Positions 45,329-54,710 of a DNA stretch of 64,000 nt are shown here, piece by piece; position 1 is the stretch's first letter, and every line of letters begins with the position of its first letter. The notes below the pieces were generated by a model that was not told the DNA's origin, did not search any database, and worked only from the letters and a program-made list of their open reading frames with translations. The translations under genes and the position numbers were made by a program. The stretch lies in assembly GCF_902830275.1 (NCBI RefSeq), contig NZ_CADESW010000004.1, positions 248,001 to 312,000 of the forward strand, in the 5' to 3' direction. This stretch comes from Burkholderia stagnalis (GTDB taxonomy: Bacteria; Pseudomonadota; Gammaproteobacteria; Burkholderiales; Burkholderiaceae).

Positions 45329-46348
45329 ATGGAATCAGTCTGGCATCTCGAATGGGCGCACGGTGCATTCGACGTGCATGCACGCGGCGGCATGCTCGGC
45401 GGCGTCACCTTCGACAGCGGCACGCGCGTCGTCCGCCCGTTTTACGAACCGCCGTGGCTCGACGAACCGGGCGCGCTGCCCGACGGCCTGCTCGGCACGA
45501 TGCGCAGCGAATTCGCGTGCGTGCCGTTCGGCGTGCCCTACGCGCCGGACGGCCTCGCCGACGGCTGGCGCGACGCGGTTGCCACGCCGCTCGCCGCGCA
45601 CGACGCGAGCGACGATCTTCAGCATGGCTACGGATGCATCGGCGAATGGGCCTTCGTGCGGCGCACATCGCACGACATCGAGATCGCGCTCGACTATCCG
45701 GCCGGCTCGCCGATCGCGCGTGTCACGCGCACGATCCGCGCCGATCCGCAGCGCGCGGCGCTCGACATCGTGCTGCGGATCGACGCGCGCAGCGCCGCGC
45801 GCCGCCCGGCCGGCCTGCATCCGAACCTCGCGCTGCCGTCGCTCGCCGGCGCCTTCCGGATCGAGCCGGGCGCGTTCCGCTTCGGCATGGTCCACCCGGG
45901 CGGCCCCGAGCCCGGCGTGTCGCGCGGCCGGCCCGGCGCGACGTTCGAGACGCTCGACCGCGTGCCGCTGGCCGACGGCGGCTGGCGCGCGTTCGACCGG
46001 CTGCCGTTCGCCGACGCCACCGAGGAAATCGTGCAGCTGTGCGGGATCGACGGAAGCGTGACGCTGCACGACGACGCGGCCGGCGCCGCCTACCGGCTCA
46101 CCTGGGATGCGGCCGCGCTGCCGTCGCTGCTGCTGTGGATCAGCAATCGCGGCCGCGCGTATGCGCCCTGGAACGGCCGCAACCTGTGCGTCGGCGTCGA
46201 GCCGGTCGCGAGCGCGTTCGAGCTCGGCTGCCGCGCGTCGCTCGCGCCGAACCCCATCAATACGCGCGGCGTCGCGACCGCGGTGACGCTCGATCCGGCG
46301 CGACCGCTCGAGATCGCGTACCGCTTCGAGGTGCTCGACGCGCGCTGA
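45329..46348 (+). CDS. Aldose 1-epimerase-like protein
   Basis: A 339-residue cytoplasmic protein of the galactose mutarotase superfamily by its beta-sandwich pattern. GLHPNLALP holds a His where the family has a catalytic His, and VGVEPVASAFELG carries a Glu near the C-terminus in the place of the catalytic Glu. It closes the sugar operon, 46 bp after zwf, and would equilibrate sugar anomers after uptake. The call is somewhat weaker because the N-terminal half matches no canonical GalM motif by eye. Confidence 0.75.
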   Translation: MESVWHLEWAHGAFDVHARGGMLGGVTFDSGTRVVRPFYEPPWLDEPGALPDGLLGTMRSEFACVPFGVPYAPDGLADGWRDAVATPLAAHDASDDLQHGYGCIGEWAFVRRTSHDIEIALDYPAGSPIARVTRTIRADPQRAALDIVLRIDARSAARRPAGLHPNLALPSLAGAFRIEPGAFRFGMVHPGGPEPGVSRGRPGATFETLDRVPLADGGWRAFDRLPFADATEEIVQLCGIDGSVTLHDDAAGAAYRLTWDAAALPSLLLWISNRGRAYAPWNGRNLCVGVEPVASAFELGCRASLAPNPINTRGVATAVTLDPARPLEIAYRFEVLDAR

Positions 46349-46354
46349 CGCCCG

Positions 46355-48073
46355 TCAGGCGCCCTCCGTCGCCACCCTGCCCGATGCCTGCAGCTGCTGC
46401 AGGCTCTCGTCGACGCTCAGCTCCGACATCGCGTCGGTGCGCAGCGTGTCGTCCGCCGCGCGACGCAGCGCATGCAGCGCGTGCAGCTTGAGCCGCACCA
46501 TCGCGAAGCGCTGGCCGCGCGCCGCGCATTCCGCGGCGAACGTGCGCAGCGATTCGATCGTCGTGCCGTCGACGTCGGGCGTCTCCTCGAGGCTCAGCAG
46601 CACCGTGTGCGTATCGGGCGCCGCCTTCACGAGCGCACGCACGCGGTTCAGCATCCGGTCCGCGTTCGCGAAGAACAGCTGCGCCTCCGGCCGCGCGATC
46701 AGCACGCCGGGCACCGGCATCGCGTCCGCGTGAATCGACACGTCGACGAAATCGTGGCTGTCGCGCAGCCGGCCGAGCACGCTCACGTTCGGCTCCGACA
46801 GCTTGCGCAGCGTCAGCAGCAGGCTCACGCCGATCGCGGCGAGCAGCCCGTGCAGCACGCCGAGCACCAGCACCGCGAGCAGCGCGGCGATCACGACGAG
46901 CCGGTCGCGATGCCACAGCCAGTACGGCCGGAACACCGCCGGATGCAGCGAATGGCTGACCGCGAAGATCACGATCGCCGCGAGCACCGGCTCGGGCGTG
47001 CGCGCCAGTTGCGGCAGCAGCAGCCACACGATCAGCGCGATCACGCCGGCCGCCCACAGCCCGGCGAAGCGCGATTGCGCGCCGGCCGCCTCGTTCGCGG
47101 ACGTCGCCGAATAGCCGGCGCCGACGGGCATCCCGTGCAGCAGCCCCGACACGAGATTCGCGCAGCCGAGCGCGACGAGGTCGCGGTTCGGCGACACCGC
47201 GTCGCCGTGCTTCAGCGCGAAATTGCGGATCGATCCGTAGGATTCCGCATAGAGGATCAGCATCAGCGCGAACGCGAGCTCGGTGGTCTGCATCCACGCG
47301 TTGCGGTCGAGCGACGGCAGGCCGAATGCGATGTGCTGGAAATCGATGTGCCCGACGATCGCGATCCCGTAGCGCTGCCAGTCGACGAAGTAGCCGGCCA
47401 CGATCGACAGCACGATCACGACCAGCGTCGCCGGCACGCGCGAGCGGCGCCCGAGCACGAACAACAGCGCCAGCGCCCCGCCGCCGAGCGCGACGCTCGC
47501 GAAGTTCGCCCGCGCGAGGCCTTCGACGAGGTCGAGCGCCACGCGCGGCGCATCGCTGTGCTGCACCTGGATCGCGAAGATCTTCGGCAGCTGCTTGATC
47601 ACGATGGTCAGCGCGAGCCCGAACGTGAAGCCGCGCAGCACCGGCCGCGCGACGAAGTCCGACATGCCGCCGAGCCGGAACGCGCCCGCGAGGATGAACA
47701 GCACGCCCGTCATCGCGACGAGCGCCGCCGCGAGCGCGAGCTGCGCGGCGAGCCCCATGCTCGACTCGGCGAACACCGTCGCCGCGAGCACCGCGGCCGA
47801 CGACGACGTCGACGAGACGATCGCGAACCGGCTGCTGCCCGTCAGCGCGTAGACGACGAGCCCCGACAGCAGCGCGATCAGGCCGGCCTGCGGCGGCAGG
47901 TTCGCGAGCCCCGCGTATGCAACCGCTTCCGGGATCAGCAGGCCCGCGATCGACACGCCGGCCAGCGCATCGCGGCCGAGCCGCTGCGCGCGCGGCGGCG
48001 GCGCCGCATCGAGCGCGGCGAAATGGTCCGCATGCTGCGGGCCGGCGTCGGTATGGTTCGGCGTGGTCGTCAT
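46355..48073 (-). CDS. SulP-family anion transporter with STAS domain
   Basis: A 572-residue inner-membrane carrier. The membrane part (about 35-430) starts with the SulP signature region DALAGVSIAGLLIPEAVAYA and LPPQAGLIALLSG, and has GMPVGAGYSATSANEAAGAQ. The C-terminal cytoplasmic STAS domain (about 445-560) includes LSLEETPDVDGTTIESL. Substrates in the family include sulfate, bicarbonate and C4-dicarboxylates, and the sequence does not decide. It converges with the sugar operon, ending 6 bp past the epimerase stop on the other strand. Confidence 0.92.
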   Translation of the reverse strand: MTTTPNHTDAGPQHADHFAALDAAPPPRAQRLGRDALAGVSIAGLLIPEAVAYAGLANLPPQAGLIALLSGLVVYALTGSSRFAIVSSTSSSAAVLAATVFAESSMGLAAQLALAAALVAMTGVLFILAGAFRLGGMSDFVARPVLRGFTFGLALTIVIKQLPKIFAIQVQHSDAPRVALDLVEGLARANFASVALGGGALALLFVLGRRSRVPATLVVIVLSIVAGYFVDWQRYGIAIVGHIDFQHIAFGLPSLDRNAWMQTTELAFALMLILYAESYGSIRNFALKHGDAVSPNRDLVALGCANLVSGLLHGMPVGAGYSATSANEAAGAQSRFAGLWAAGVIALIVWLLLPQLARTPEPVLAAIVIFAVSHSLHPAVFRPYWLWHRDRLVVIAALLAVLVLGVLHGLLAAIGVSLLLTLRKLSEPNVSVLGRLRDSHDFVDVSIHADAMPVPGVLIARPEAQLFFANADRMLNRVRALVKAAPDTHTVLLSLEETPDVDGTTIESLRTFAAECAARGQRFAMVRLKLHALHALRRAADDTLRTDAMSELSVDESLQQLQASGRVATEGA

Positions 48074-48095
48074 GCGGGGGCGTGGCGCGCGCGGG

Positions 48096-48722
48096 TCAGC
48101 CTTTCGCGACGATGACGCCCGACCAGCCGGGCAGATAGCGCGCGTTCTGCTCGTGCGCGTGGGTCAGCGCGGCGGCGAGCGCCTTGTCGAAGTTCTTGCG
48201 GATCTGGTCGAGCGTCACGTGCTGGCGCAGGAAGTCGGCCCACAGGAATTCGCTGAACGGCGTCGCATCCTTCGCATAGCCGCCCGCCGTGCGCAGCTCG
48301 CCCGCGAGGCTGCGGTACGGATCGTCCTCGAGGCCGGTGAGCGCGTTCGGCAATTGCGCATAGTCGCGACGCGCACCGTCCGCGCCGAACGGGTGCACCC
48401 ACTGGTTGTGCTCCATCATCCGCCAGAAGATCGTCTCGTCGAGCCACGACAGGTCCTTCAGCAGCATCGCCTTGACGGTCGTCTCGCCTTCCTCGATCAG
48501 CGCGAGGCCGAGATGATGGTGATCGGTGATGAAATGCCGGCCGTCGGGCCCGACGACCGCCGGGAACCAGTGCGAATCGATCGCCGCCTTGCGCTCGCGC
48601 TTGCCGAGCGCTTTCCAGTGCTTGCGCTTGGCTTTCACTTCCCGGTAGCCGACCGTCATCTGGGTCGGGCGCAGCGCGTCGAGCTTGACGGGGATGAGAT
48701 GAACATCGCGGCCGATTGTCAT
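48096..48722 (-). CDS. ParB-like nuclease-fold protein (ParBc_2)
   Basis: A 208-residue protein with a ParB/sulfiredoxin-type N-terminal domain: HLIPVKLDALRPTQMTVGYREV and HFITDHHHLGLAL, the latter matching the ParB GxxR-like catalytic box in altered form. No helix-turn-helix for parS binding is seen, so it is not a partition ParB. It starts at ATG 48722 and lies 22 bp before the SulP gene in the same direction. Members of this family are uncharacterised; a nucleotide-handling role is only suggested by the fold. Confidence 0.78.
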   Translation of the reverse strand: MTIGRDVHLIPVKLDALRPTQMTVGYREVKAKRKHWKALGKRERKAAIDSHWFPAVVGPDGRHFITDHHHLGLALIEEGETTVKAMLLKDLSWLDETIFWRMMEHNQWVHPFGADGARRDYAQLPNALTGLEDDPYRSLAGELRTAGGYAKDATPFSEFLWADFLRQHVTLDQIRKNFDKALAAALTHAHEQNARYLPGWSGVIVAKG

Positions 48723-48852
48723 GATCGTTCCCTCTGCAAGCAAATTCCGGCAACGATACTCCTGATCGCATGCGGCGTTAATACCGCGCATCCCTCGCGT
48801 GCCCCGGTTTGACGATCCATGACAAAACCTGCCGCGCGCCGCATGACGCGCG

Positions 48853-49395
48853 CTACGCGCGCAGGTCGTCGCGCTCGAGCCGGTGGCGCACGTAAGGAAT
48901 GCCGTCCTGCACGACGCCGATGCGGCGCATGCCGAGCTTGCGCGCGACGTTCAGCGAGCCGGTGTTCGCCGCCGCGATGTCGGCGATCACGCGCGGCAGC
49001 CGCACGGTATCGAACGCATGGCGCACCATCGCCACCGCGGCCTCGCTCGCGATGCCCCGCCCCCACGCCGCGCGCACCAGCCGCCAGCCGATCTCGATGT
49101 CGCGCGCGCCGTTCGCATAGTCGGGAATCAGCAGCATCCAGCCGATGAACGCGTCGGGCGCCGCCTTCTCGAAGATCGACCAGTAGCCGAGCCCGGGCGG
49201 ATAGTCGCGCGTGATCCGGTGCTCGACGAAGCGGCGGTGCTCGACCGGGTCGTGCCACGGCCCGGCGATGTGCCGCGTGACCTCCGGGTCGCGATCCATC
49301 GCGAGGCACGCCTCGAGATCGGCGAGCACGCGCGGCCGCAGCCACAGGCGGGCGGTCTCGAGCACGGGCAGCGCAACGGCGGGACGATCGGTCAT
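48853..49395 (-). CDS. GNAT-family N-acetyltransferase (RimJ/RimL-like)
   Basis: A 180-residue acetyltransferase. LETARLWLRPRVLADLE is the typical RimJ/RimL opening, and IGWRLVRAAWGRGIASEA is the acetyl-CoA loop (motif A, R/QxxGxG/A). ADIAAANTGSLNVARKLGM completes the fold. The start ATG 49395 has AGGAG 5 nt upstream. Its substrate (protein N-terminus, antibiotic or metabolite) cannot be told from sequence. Confidence 0.9.
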   Translation of the reverse strand: MTDRPAVALPVLETARLWLRPRVLADLEACLAMDRDPEVTRHIAGPWHDPVEHRRFVEHRITRDYPPGLGYWSIFEKAAPDAFIGWMLLIPDYANGARDIEIGWRLVRAAWGRGIASEAAVAMVRHAFDTVRLPRVIADIAAANTGSLNVARKLGMRRIGVVQDGIPYVRHRLERDDLRA

Positions 49396-49668
49396 CGGGG
49401 CTCCTGGGTCGGCGCATGCGCGCCGTCGATTGACGAATACATGACAACCGCCCTTCAGGACCACGACACGGCACGCGCACGGCGCGTCGCGATCGAGTAT
49501 TGCAGGGCGCGAAACAAACCATTTCGTAGGGATTATTCCCGATTCGGCGGCGGCGCGGGCCGCCGCATGCGGCACGGCATCCTACACTCGATGATGCCCC
49601 CGCGCGGCGCGCCGGCCGGGCGGCTGCTGCGAACCGTCACGGCGCAAGCCAACGAGGAGACGTCCGCC

Positions 49669-50889
49669 ATGAGCTGGACCCGCGAGCAACGCAACGTCAC
49701 GATCGCCGCCTATCTCGGCTGGACGCTCGACGCATTCGATTTCTTCCTGATGGTGTTCGTGCTGAAGGACATCGCGGCCGAGTTCGATTCGAGCATCCCG
49801 GCCGTCGCGTTCGCGCTGACGCTGACGCTCGCGATGCGCCCGCTCGGCGCGCTGATCTTCGGCCGCCTCGCCGACCGCTTCGGCCGCCGCCCGACGCTGA
49901 TGGTCAACATCGCGTGCTATTCGCTGATCGAGCTCGCATCGGGCTTCGCGCCGAGCCTGACCGCGCTGCTCGTGCTGCGCGCGCTGTTCGGCGTCGCGAT
50001 GGGCGGCGAATGGGGCGTCGGCTCCGCGCTGACGATGGAGACCGTGCCCACCCATGCGCGCGGCATCGTGTCGGGGCTGCTGCAGGCCGGCTACCCGAGC
50101 GGCTACCTGCTCGCGTCCGTGGTGTTCGGCGTGCTCTACCAGTACATCGGCTGGCGCGGGATGTTCATGATCGGCGTGCTGCCCGCGCTGCTCGTGCTGT
50201 ACGTGCGCGCGCACGTGCCCGAATCGCCGGCGTGGAAGCAGATGGAACAGCGGCCGCGCCCGAGCCTCGCGTCCACGCTGCGGCAGAACTGGAAGCTCGC
50301 GATCTATGCGGTCGTGCTGATGACCGCGTTCAACTTCTTCTCGCACGGCACGCAGGACCTGTACCCGACCTTCCTGCGCGAGCAGCATCACTTCGATCCG
50401 CATACCGTGTCGTGGATCACGATCGTGCTGAACATCGGCGCGATCGTCGGCGGGCTCACCTGCGGCGCGCTCTCCGAACGGATCGGCCGGCGCCGCACGA
50501 TCTTCATCGCCGCGCTGATCGCGCTGCCGGTGCTGCCGCTGTGGGCGTACTCGAGCGGCCCGCTCGCGCTCGCCGCGGGCGCGTTCCTGATGCAGATTTC
50601 CGTGCAGGGCGCGTGGGGCATCATTCCGGTGCACCTGAACGAGATCTCGCCCGACGACATCCGCGCAACGTTCCCCGGCTTCGTTTACCAGCTCGGCAAC
50701 CTGCTGGCGTCCGGCAACGCGACGATGCAGGCGTCGCTCGCGGTGTCGCACGGCAACGACTACAGCCTCGCGCTCGCGCTCGTGTGCGGCACCGTCGCGA
50801 TCGTGATCGCCGTGCTGATCGTGTTCAGTCCCGAACGGCGCGGCGTCGACATGACGCAATCGGTCAATACGCGTAGCAGCGTCGGCTGA
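49669..50889 (+). CDS. MFS transporter, sialate/lactate:H+ symporter-like
   Basis: A 406-residue 12-helix carrier. DAFDFFLMVFVLKDI in helix 1, GRLADRFGRRPTLM (MFS motif A) and RALFGVAMGGEWGVGSAL in helix 4 are typical of the SHS/MHS carboxylate:proton symporters (NanT, JEN1, ShiA relatives). The substrate is probably a carboxylate. It starts at ATG 49669 after a GAGGAGA ribosome-binding site. The 273 bp upstream, shared with the divergent GNAT gene, hold no other gene that I can support. Confidence 0.88.
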   Translation: MSWTREQRNVTIAAYLGWTLDAFDFFLMVFVLKDIAAEFDSSIPAVAFALTLTLAMRPLGALIFGRLADRFGRRPTLMVNIACYSLIELASGFAPSLTALLVLRALFGVAMGGEWGVGSALTMETVPTHARGIVSGLLQAGYPSGYLLASVVFGVLYQYIGWRGMFMIGVLPALLVLYVRAHVPESPAWKQMEQRPRPSLASTLRQNWKLAIYAVVLMTAFNFFSHGTQDLYPTFLREQHHFDPHTVSWITIVLNIGAIVGGLTCGALSERIGRRRTIFIAALIALPVLPLWAYSSGPLALAAGAFLMQISVQGAWGIIPVHLNEISPDDIRATFPGFVYQLGNLLASGNATMQASLAVSHGNDYSLALALVCGTVAIVIAVLIVFSPERRGVDMTQSVNTRSSVG

Positions 50890-51034
50890 AACCATCGCTT
50901 GACGCGCCGCACCATGCCGCGCGGCCCGCCACGCGGCGGCCACGCGATCGTCTTGCCGCACCTGCACATCGATCTAGAGGTTTCTGTCCAGATTCAGCGC
51001 TTGCCCGCGCCCGGCGCGTCTTTTTATCTTAATA

Positions 51035-51048
51035 AAAACGATTGTTTG
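51035..51048. promoter_or_regulatory. PsrA-type operator candidate
   Basis: The plus strand carries AAAAC-GATT-GTTTG, an AAAC/GTTT dyad with a 4-bp spacer that is close to the PsrA consensus (C/G)AAAC-N2-4-GTTTG. It lies about 60 bp before the PsrA-like gene, in an AT-rich promoter stretch, and fits autoregulation. Confidence 0.55.
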
Positions 51049-51105
51049 AAATTACAAATTCGAATCGCCGGATCGCCGCCGCGCGATCGGCATGGGAGGC
51101 GGAAC

Positions 51106-51927
51106 ATGGCAGTGGGTCAGGTGGGGCGGCCGTCCGCGGGACGGCCGTCCGGCAGTCGGCAGGCCGGCGGCACCAAGGCGCGCATCCTCGATGCAGCCGA
51201 GGATCTGTTCGTCGAGCACGGCTTCGAGGCGATGTCGATGCGGCAGATCACGTCGCGCGCGGCGGTCAACCTCGCAGCGGTCAACTATCACTTCGGCAGC
51301 AAGGAGGCGCTGATCCACGCGATGCTGTCGCGCCGCCTCGACCAGCTCAACCAGGAGCGGCTGCGCATCCTCGATCGCTTCGACGCGCAGCTCGGCGCGC
51401 ACGTCACGTGCGAGCACGTGCTCGGCGCGATGTTCATTCCCGCGCTGAAGGCGTCGCGCGACCCCGAGCGCGGCGGCCGCGCGTTTCTGCGGCTGATCGG
51501 CCGCGCGTACACCGACCCGTCGCCGTTCGTGCGCAACTTCCTGACCGCGCACTACGCGAGCGTCGCCGTCCGCTTCTTCGATTCGTTCCAGCGCGCGCTG
51601 CCGTACCTGCCGCGCACGGAGCTCGGCTGGCGGCTGCACTTCGCGATCGGCGCGCTGTCCGGCGCGCTCGCGGGCGCCGAGACCGAAAGCCTGATCGACG
51701 AGTTCTCGCAGGGCCGCACGATGGACGACGTGCAGATGATCGCGCGCCTGTCGTCGCTGATCGTCGCCGCGCTGAAGGCGCCGATGCCCGACAGCGCGCA
51801 ACTCGCGATCTTCGCGGCGGTGCTCGACGACGCCGGCGCGAACGACGCGCCGGCCGCGCCGCCCGCGCTGCCCACCTTGCCGGCGGACTCGCCCGCCGAC
51901 GACGCGACGCTGCACCCCGCCACCTGA
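51106..51927 (+). CDS. TetR-family regulator, PsrA-like
   Basis: A 273-residue regulator. The N-terminal helix-turn-helix (about 25-72) reads TKARILDAAEDLFVEHGFEA, then MRQITSRAAVNLAAVNYHFG, almost the PsrA pattern. The larger C-terminal ligand domain ends in a Pro/Ala-rich tail. PsrA of Pseudomonas senses long-chain fatty acids and represses fad genes; the fadD gene follows here by 55 bp. The ATG at 51106 has GGGAGG just upstream; an ORF start at 50899 lies before the operator and is unlikely. Confidence 0.88.
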   Translation: MAVGQVGRPSAGRPSGSRQAGGTKARILDAAEDLFVEHGFEAMSMRQITSRAAVNLAAVNYHFGSKEALIHAMLSRRLDQLNQERLRILDRFDAQLGAHVTCEHVLGAMFIPALKASRDPERGGRAFLRLIGRAYTDPSPFVRNFLTAHYASVAVRFFDSFQRALPYLPRTELGWRLHFAIGALSGALAGAETESLIDEFSQGRTMDDVQMIARLSSLIVAALKAPMPDSAQLAIFAAVLDDAGANDAPAAPPALPTLPADSPADDATLHPAT

Positions 51928-51982
51928 CCGCACGCGGCCGCGCCGTGCGCGCGGCCTCATCCTCATGATCCTGGAGACCACC

Positions 51983-53737
51983 ATGTCCGCTTCCGCAGCG
52001 CCAGCCGCCGCGCAGACGCCGCCGAACACCGACGGCGTCTGGTACGCGTCGTATCCGCCCGGCGTGCCCCGCGAGATCGACGTCACGCAGTATGCGTCGC
52101 TCGTGCAGTTCTTCGACGAATGCACGGCGCAGTTCGCCGAGCGTGTCGCGTACGTGAGCGCCGGCGCGTCGCTGACCTATCGCGCGCTCGCGCAGAAGGT
52201 GGCCGCGTTCGCGTCGTATCTGCAGAGCATCGGCGTGAAGCCGGGCGACCGCGTCGCGATCATGCTGCCCAACACGTTCCAGTATCCGGTCGCGCTGTTC
52301 GGCACGCTGAAGGCCGGCGCGATCGTCGTCAACGTCAATCCGCTGTACACGGCGCGCGAGCTCGCGCATCAGCTGAAGGACAGCGGCGCGCAGACGATCG
52401 TCGTGTTCGAGAACTTCGCGCGCACGCTGCAGGACGCGCTGCCGGAAACGCAGGTGAAGAACGTGCTCGTCACCGCGCTCGGCGACCTGCTCGCGGACGG
52501 CTTCAACGCGAAGGGCCGGCTCATCAATTTCGTGCTGAAGCACGTGAAGAAGCTCGTGCCGCCCTATCACCTGCCGCAGGCCGTGCAGCTGCGCTCGGCG
52601 CTCGCGCTCGGCGCGCGCGGCACGCCGCAGCCCGTGCCGCTCACGCGCGACGATCTCGCGTTCCTGCAGTACACGGGCGGCACGACGGGCGTCGCGAAAG
52701 GCGCGATGCTCACGCACGGCAACCTGATCGCGAACCTGCTGCAGGCGAAGGCGTGGATCGCCGATCAGGTTTCGGGCGACATCGAGACGGTGCTCACGCC
52801 GCTGCCGCTGTATCACATCTATTCGCTGACGGTGAACGCATTCATCTTCATGGGGCTCGGCGGGCGCAACATCCTGATCGCCAACCCGCGCGACACGAAG
52901 ATGGTGATGAAGATCATCCGTCACGAAACCTTCACGGGCATCACCGGCATCAACACGCTGTACAACGCGTTCCTCGACGACGAGGAATTCCGCAAGCGCG
53001 ATTTCTCGAAGCTCAAGCTCGCGATGGCGGGCGGCATGGCGATGCAGCGCGCGGTCGCCGAACGCTTCCAGCAGGTGACGGGCCGGCCGATCGTCGAGGG
53101 TTACGGGCTCACCGAGTGCTCGCCGATCGTCACGATGAACCCGGTCGACCTGGCGGACATGGCCGCGTTCAGCGGCTCGATCGGCCTGCCCGCGCCGTCG
53201 ACCGTCGTGCGCTTCCGGCGCGAGGACGGCACCTGGGCCGGCATCGGCGAGCCCGGCGAGCTGTGCGTGCGCGGGCCGCAGGTGATGCGCGGCTACTGGC
53301 AGCGCCCCGACGAAACCGCCACGGTGATCGATGCCGACGGCTGGCTCGGCACCGGCGACATCGGCGTGATGGACGAGCGCGGCTTCGTGCGCCTGATCGA
53401 CCGCAAGAAGGACATGATCCTCGTGTCGGGCTTCAACGTGTATCCGAACGAGATCGAGGAAGTGCTGGTGATGCATCCGGGCATCAGCGAGGCGGCGGCG
53501 ATCGGCATTCCCGACGAGGTGCAGGGCGAGCGGATCAAGGTGTTCGTCGTGCGGCGCGACCCGGCACTGACGGTCGACGACGTGCTCGCGCATTGCCGCA
53601 AGAACCTCACCGGCTACAAGATGCCGAAGTTCGTCGAGTTCCGCGACGCGCTGCCGCAGACCAATGTCGGCAAGATCCTGCGCCGCGCGCTGCGCGACGA
53701 GGAAATCGCGAAGCGCAATGCGGCTTCGCGCAGTTGA
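51983..53737 (+). CDS. fadD: Long-chain fatty acid-CoA ligase
   Basis: A 584-residue AMP-forming ligase activating fatty acids to acyl-CoA at the inner membrane. The AMP motif is FLQYTGGTTGVAKGAMLTHG, followed by EGYGLTECSP, GWLGTGDIGVMDERGF, the FACS region RLIDRKKDMILVSGFNVYP, and NVGKILRRALR with the catalytic Lys. Length matches FadD. ATG 51983 has GGAG 6 nt upstream; an ATG at 51965 is less good. It is probably controlled by the PsrA-like regulator upstream. Confidence 0.95.
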   Translation: MSASAAPAAAQTPPNTDGVWYASYPPGVPREIDVTQYASLVQFFDECTAQFAERVAYVSAGASLTYRALAQKVAAFASYLQSIGVKPGDRVAIMLPNTFQYPVALFGTLKAGAIVVNVNPLYTARELAHQLKDSGAQTIVVFENFARTLQDALPETQVKNVLVTALGDLLADGFNAKGRLINFVLKHVKKLVPPYHLPQAVQLRSALALGARGTPQPVPLTRDDLAFLQYTGGTTGVAKGAMLTHGNLIANLLQAKAWIADQVSGDIETVLTPLPLYHIYSLTVNAFIFMGLGGRNILIANPRDTKMVMKIIRHETFTGITGINTLYNAFLDDEEFRKRDFSKLKLAMAGGMAMQRAVAERFQQVTGRPIVEGYGLTECSPIVTMNPVDLADMAAFSGSIGLPAPSTVVRFRREDGTWAGIGEPGELCVRGPQVMRGYWQRPDETATVIDADGWLGTGDIGVMDERGFVRLIDRKKDMILVSGFNVYPNEIEEVLVMHPGISEAAAIGIPDEVQGERIKVFVVRRDPALTVDDVLAHCRKNLTGYKMPKFVEFRDALPQTNVGKILRRALRDEEIAKRNAASRS

Positions 53738-53765
53738 ACACCGGCCGCTTCCGGAGACGCCACCG

Positions 53766-54698
53766 ATGACTCGATCCACCGGGCGGCACGCGCGGCCGCT
53801 GCGCCGACACGCAGCCGTCGCCGCGCTCGCCGCCGCGCTGGCGCTCGCCCTGCCCGGCGTGCGCGCGCAGGAGGCCGCACGCGCGGCGCCGGCCGCGCAC
53901 GACGCGGCCACCCTGCCCGCCGATCTCGCGAACGTGACCCATCAGCCGGCCGCGCAGCAGGCGCGCTGGCTGCGAGCCGCCGCGCGCCAGGGCACGCTCG
54001 CGAAGCTCGACGACGCGACGCTTGCCGCGCTGTTCGCGGCGCTCGACCCGCTCGCCGTGCCCGAATACATCCGCCAGGGGCCGAACGGCTATCCGTCGTA
54101 TCAATTCACGATGGTCCGCCAGGAACGCATCAACGGGAAATGGTCGGACACGCCCGACCGGATGCTGGTCCGAACCACGCGCGAGCCGCTCAGGGTCTAT
54201 GCGAAATGGCTGCCGGACGGCGCGCATGCCGGCCAGGAGATCATCTACGACACGACGCGGCGCAAGGACGAGATGGTTGGGCACCTCGGCGGCCTGCTCG
54301 GCAAGCTGCCGATGTGGACGGCGCTCGACGGCACGCTCGCGCGCGCGCAGTCGAATCACCAGGTGAAGGATCTCGGCACCGAGTTCATCGCGAACCTGTA
54401 CCTGACCGAGGGAAGGAAATACCTGGAAGCGGGCGTGCAGCGCCCGACCCGTGTGGAGGCGAAGACGGTCGGCGGCGTGCGCGTCGTCGCGCTGACCTAC
54501 GAAACGCCGACCGGCCGGCCGCAGTTCTATGCGAAGAAGGAGATTCTGGGGCTCGACCTGCGCGAGCCCTATTTCCGGACCGTCGAATCGTATGACAACG
54601 ACGGCCGGGTGTTCGAGCGGATCGTGATCGAGAAGATCGCACCGGCGTCGTTCGACGACGCCGCATTCGACCCGAAGAACCCGGACTACGCGTTTTGA
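53766..54698 (+). CDS. DUF1571 exported protein
   Basis: A 310-residue secreted protein: a basic start and long hydrophobic segment (AAVAALAAALALALPGVRA) are followed by a mature domain I recognise as DUF1571 (YQFTMVRQERINGKWSDTP, YAKWLPDGAHAGQEIIYD). The fold resembles LolA/LolB-like lipid carriers in some annotations, but that is uncertain. It follows fadD by 28 bp, so it may be co-transcribed and act in envelope lipid matters. Confidence 0.8.
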   Translation: MTRSTGRHARPLRRHAAVAALAAALALALPGVRAQEAARAAPAAHDAATLPADLANVTHQPAAQQARWLRAAARQGTLAKLDDATLAALFAALDPLAVPEYIRQGPNGYPSYQFTMVRQERINGKWSDTPDRMLVRTTREPLRVYAKWLPDGAHAGQEIIYDTTRRKDEMVGHLGGLLGKLPMWTALDGTLARAQSNHQVKDLGTEFIANLYLTEGRKYLEAGVQRPTRVEAKTVGGVRVVALTYETPTGRPQFYAKKEILGLDLREPYFRTVESYDNDGRVFERIVIEKIAPASFDDAAFDPKNPDYAF

Positions 54699-54710
54699 CG
54701 CGCGCGGCGC

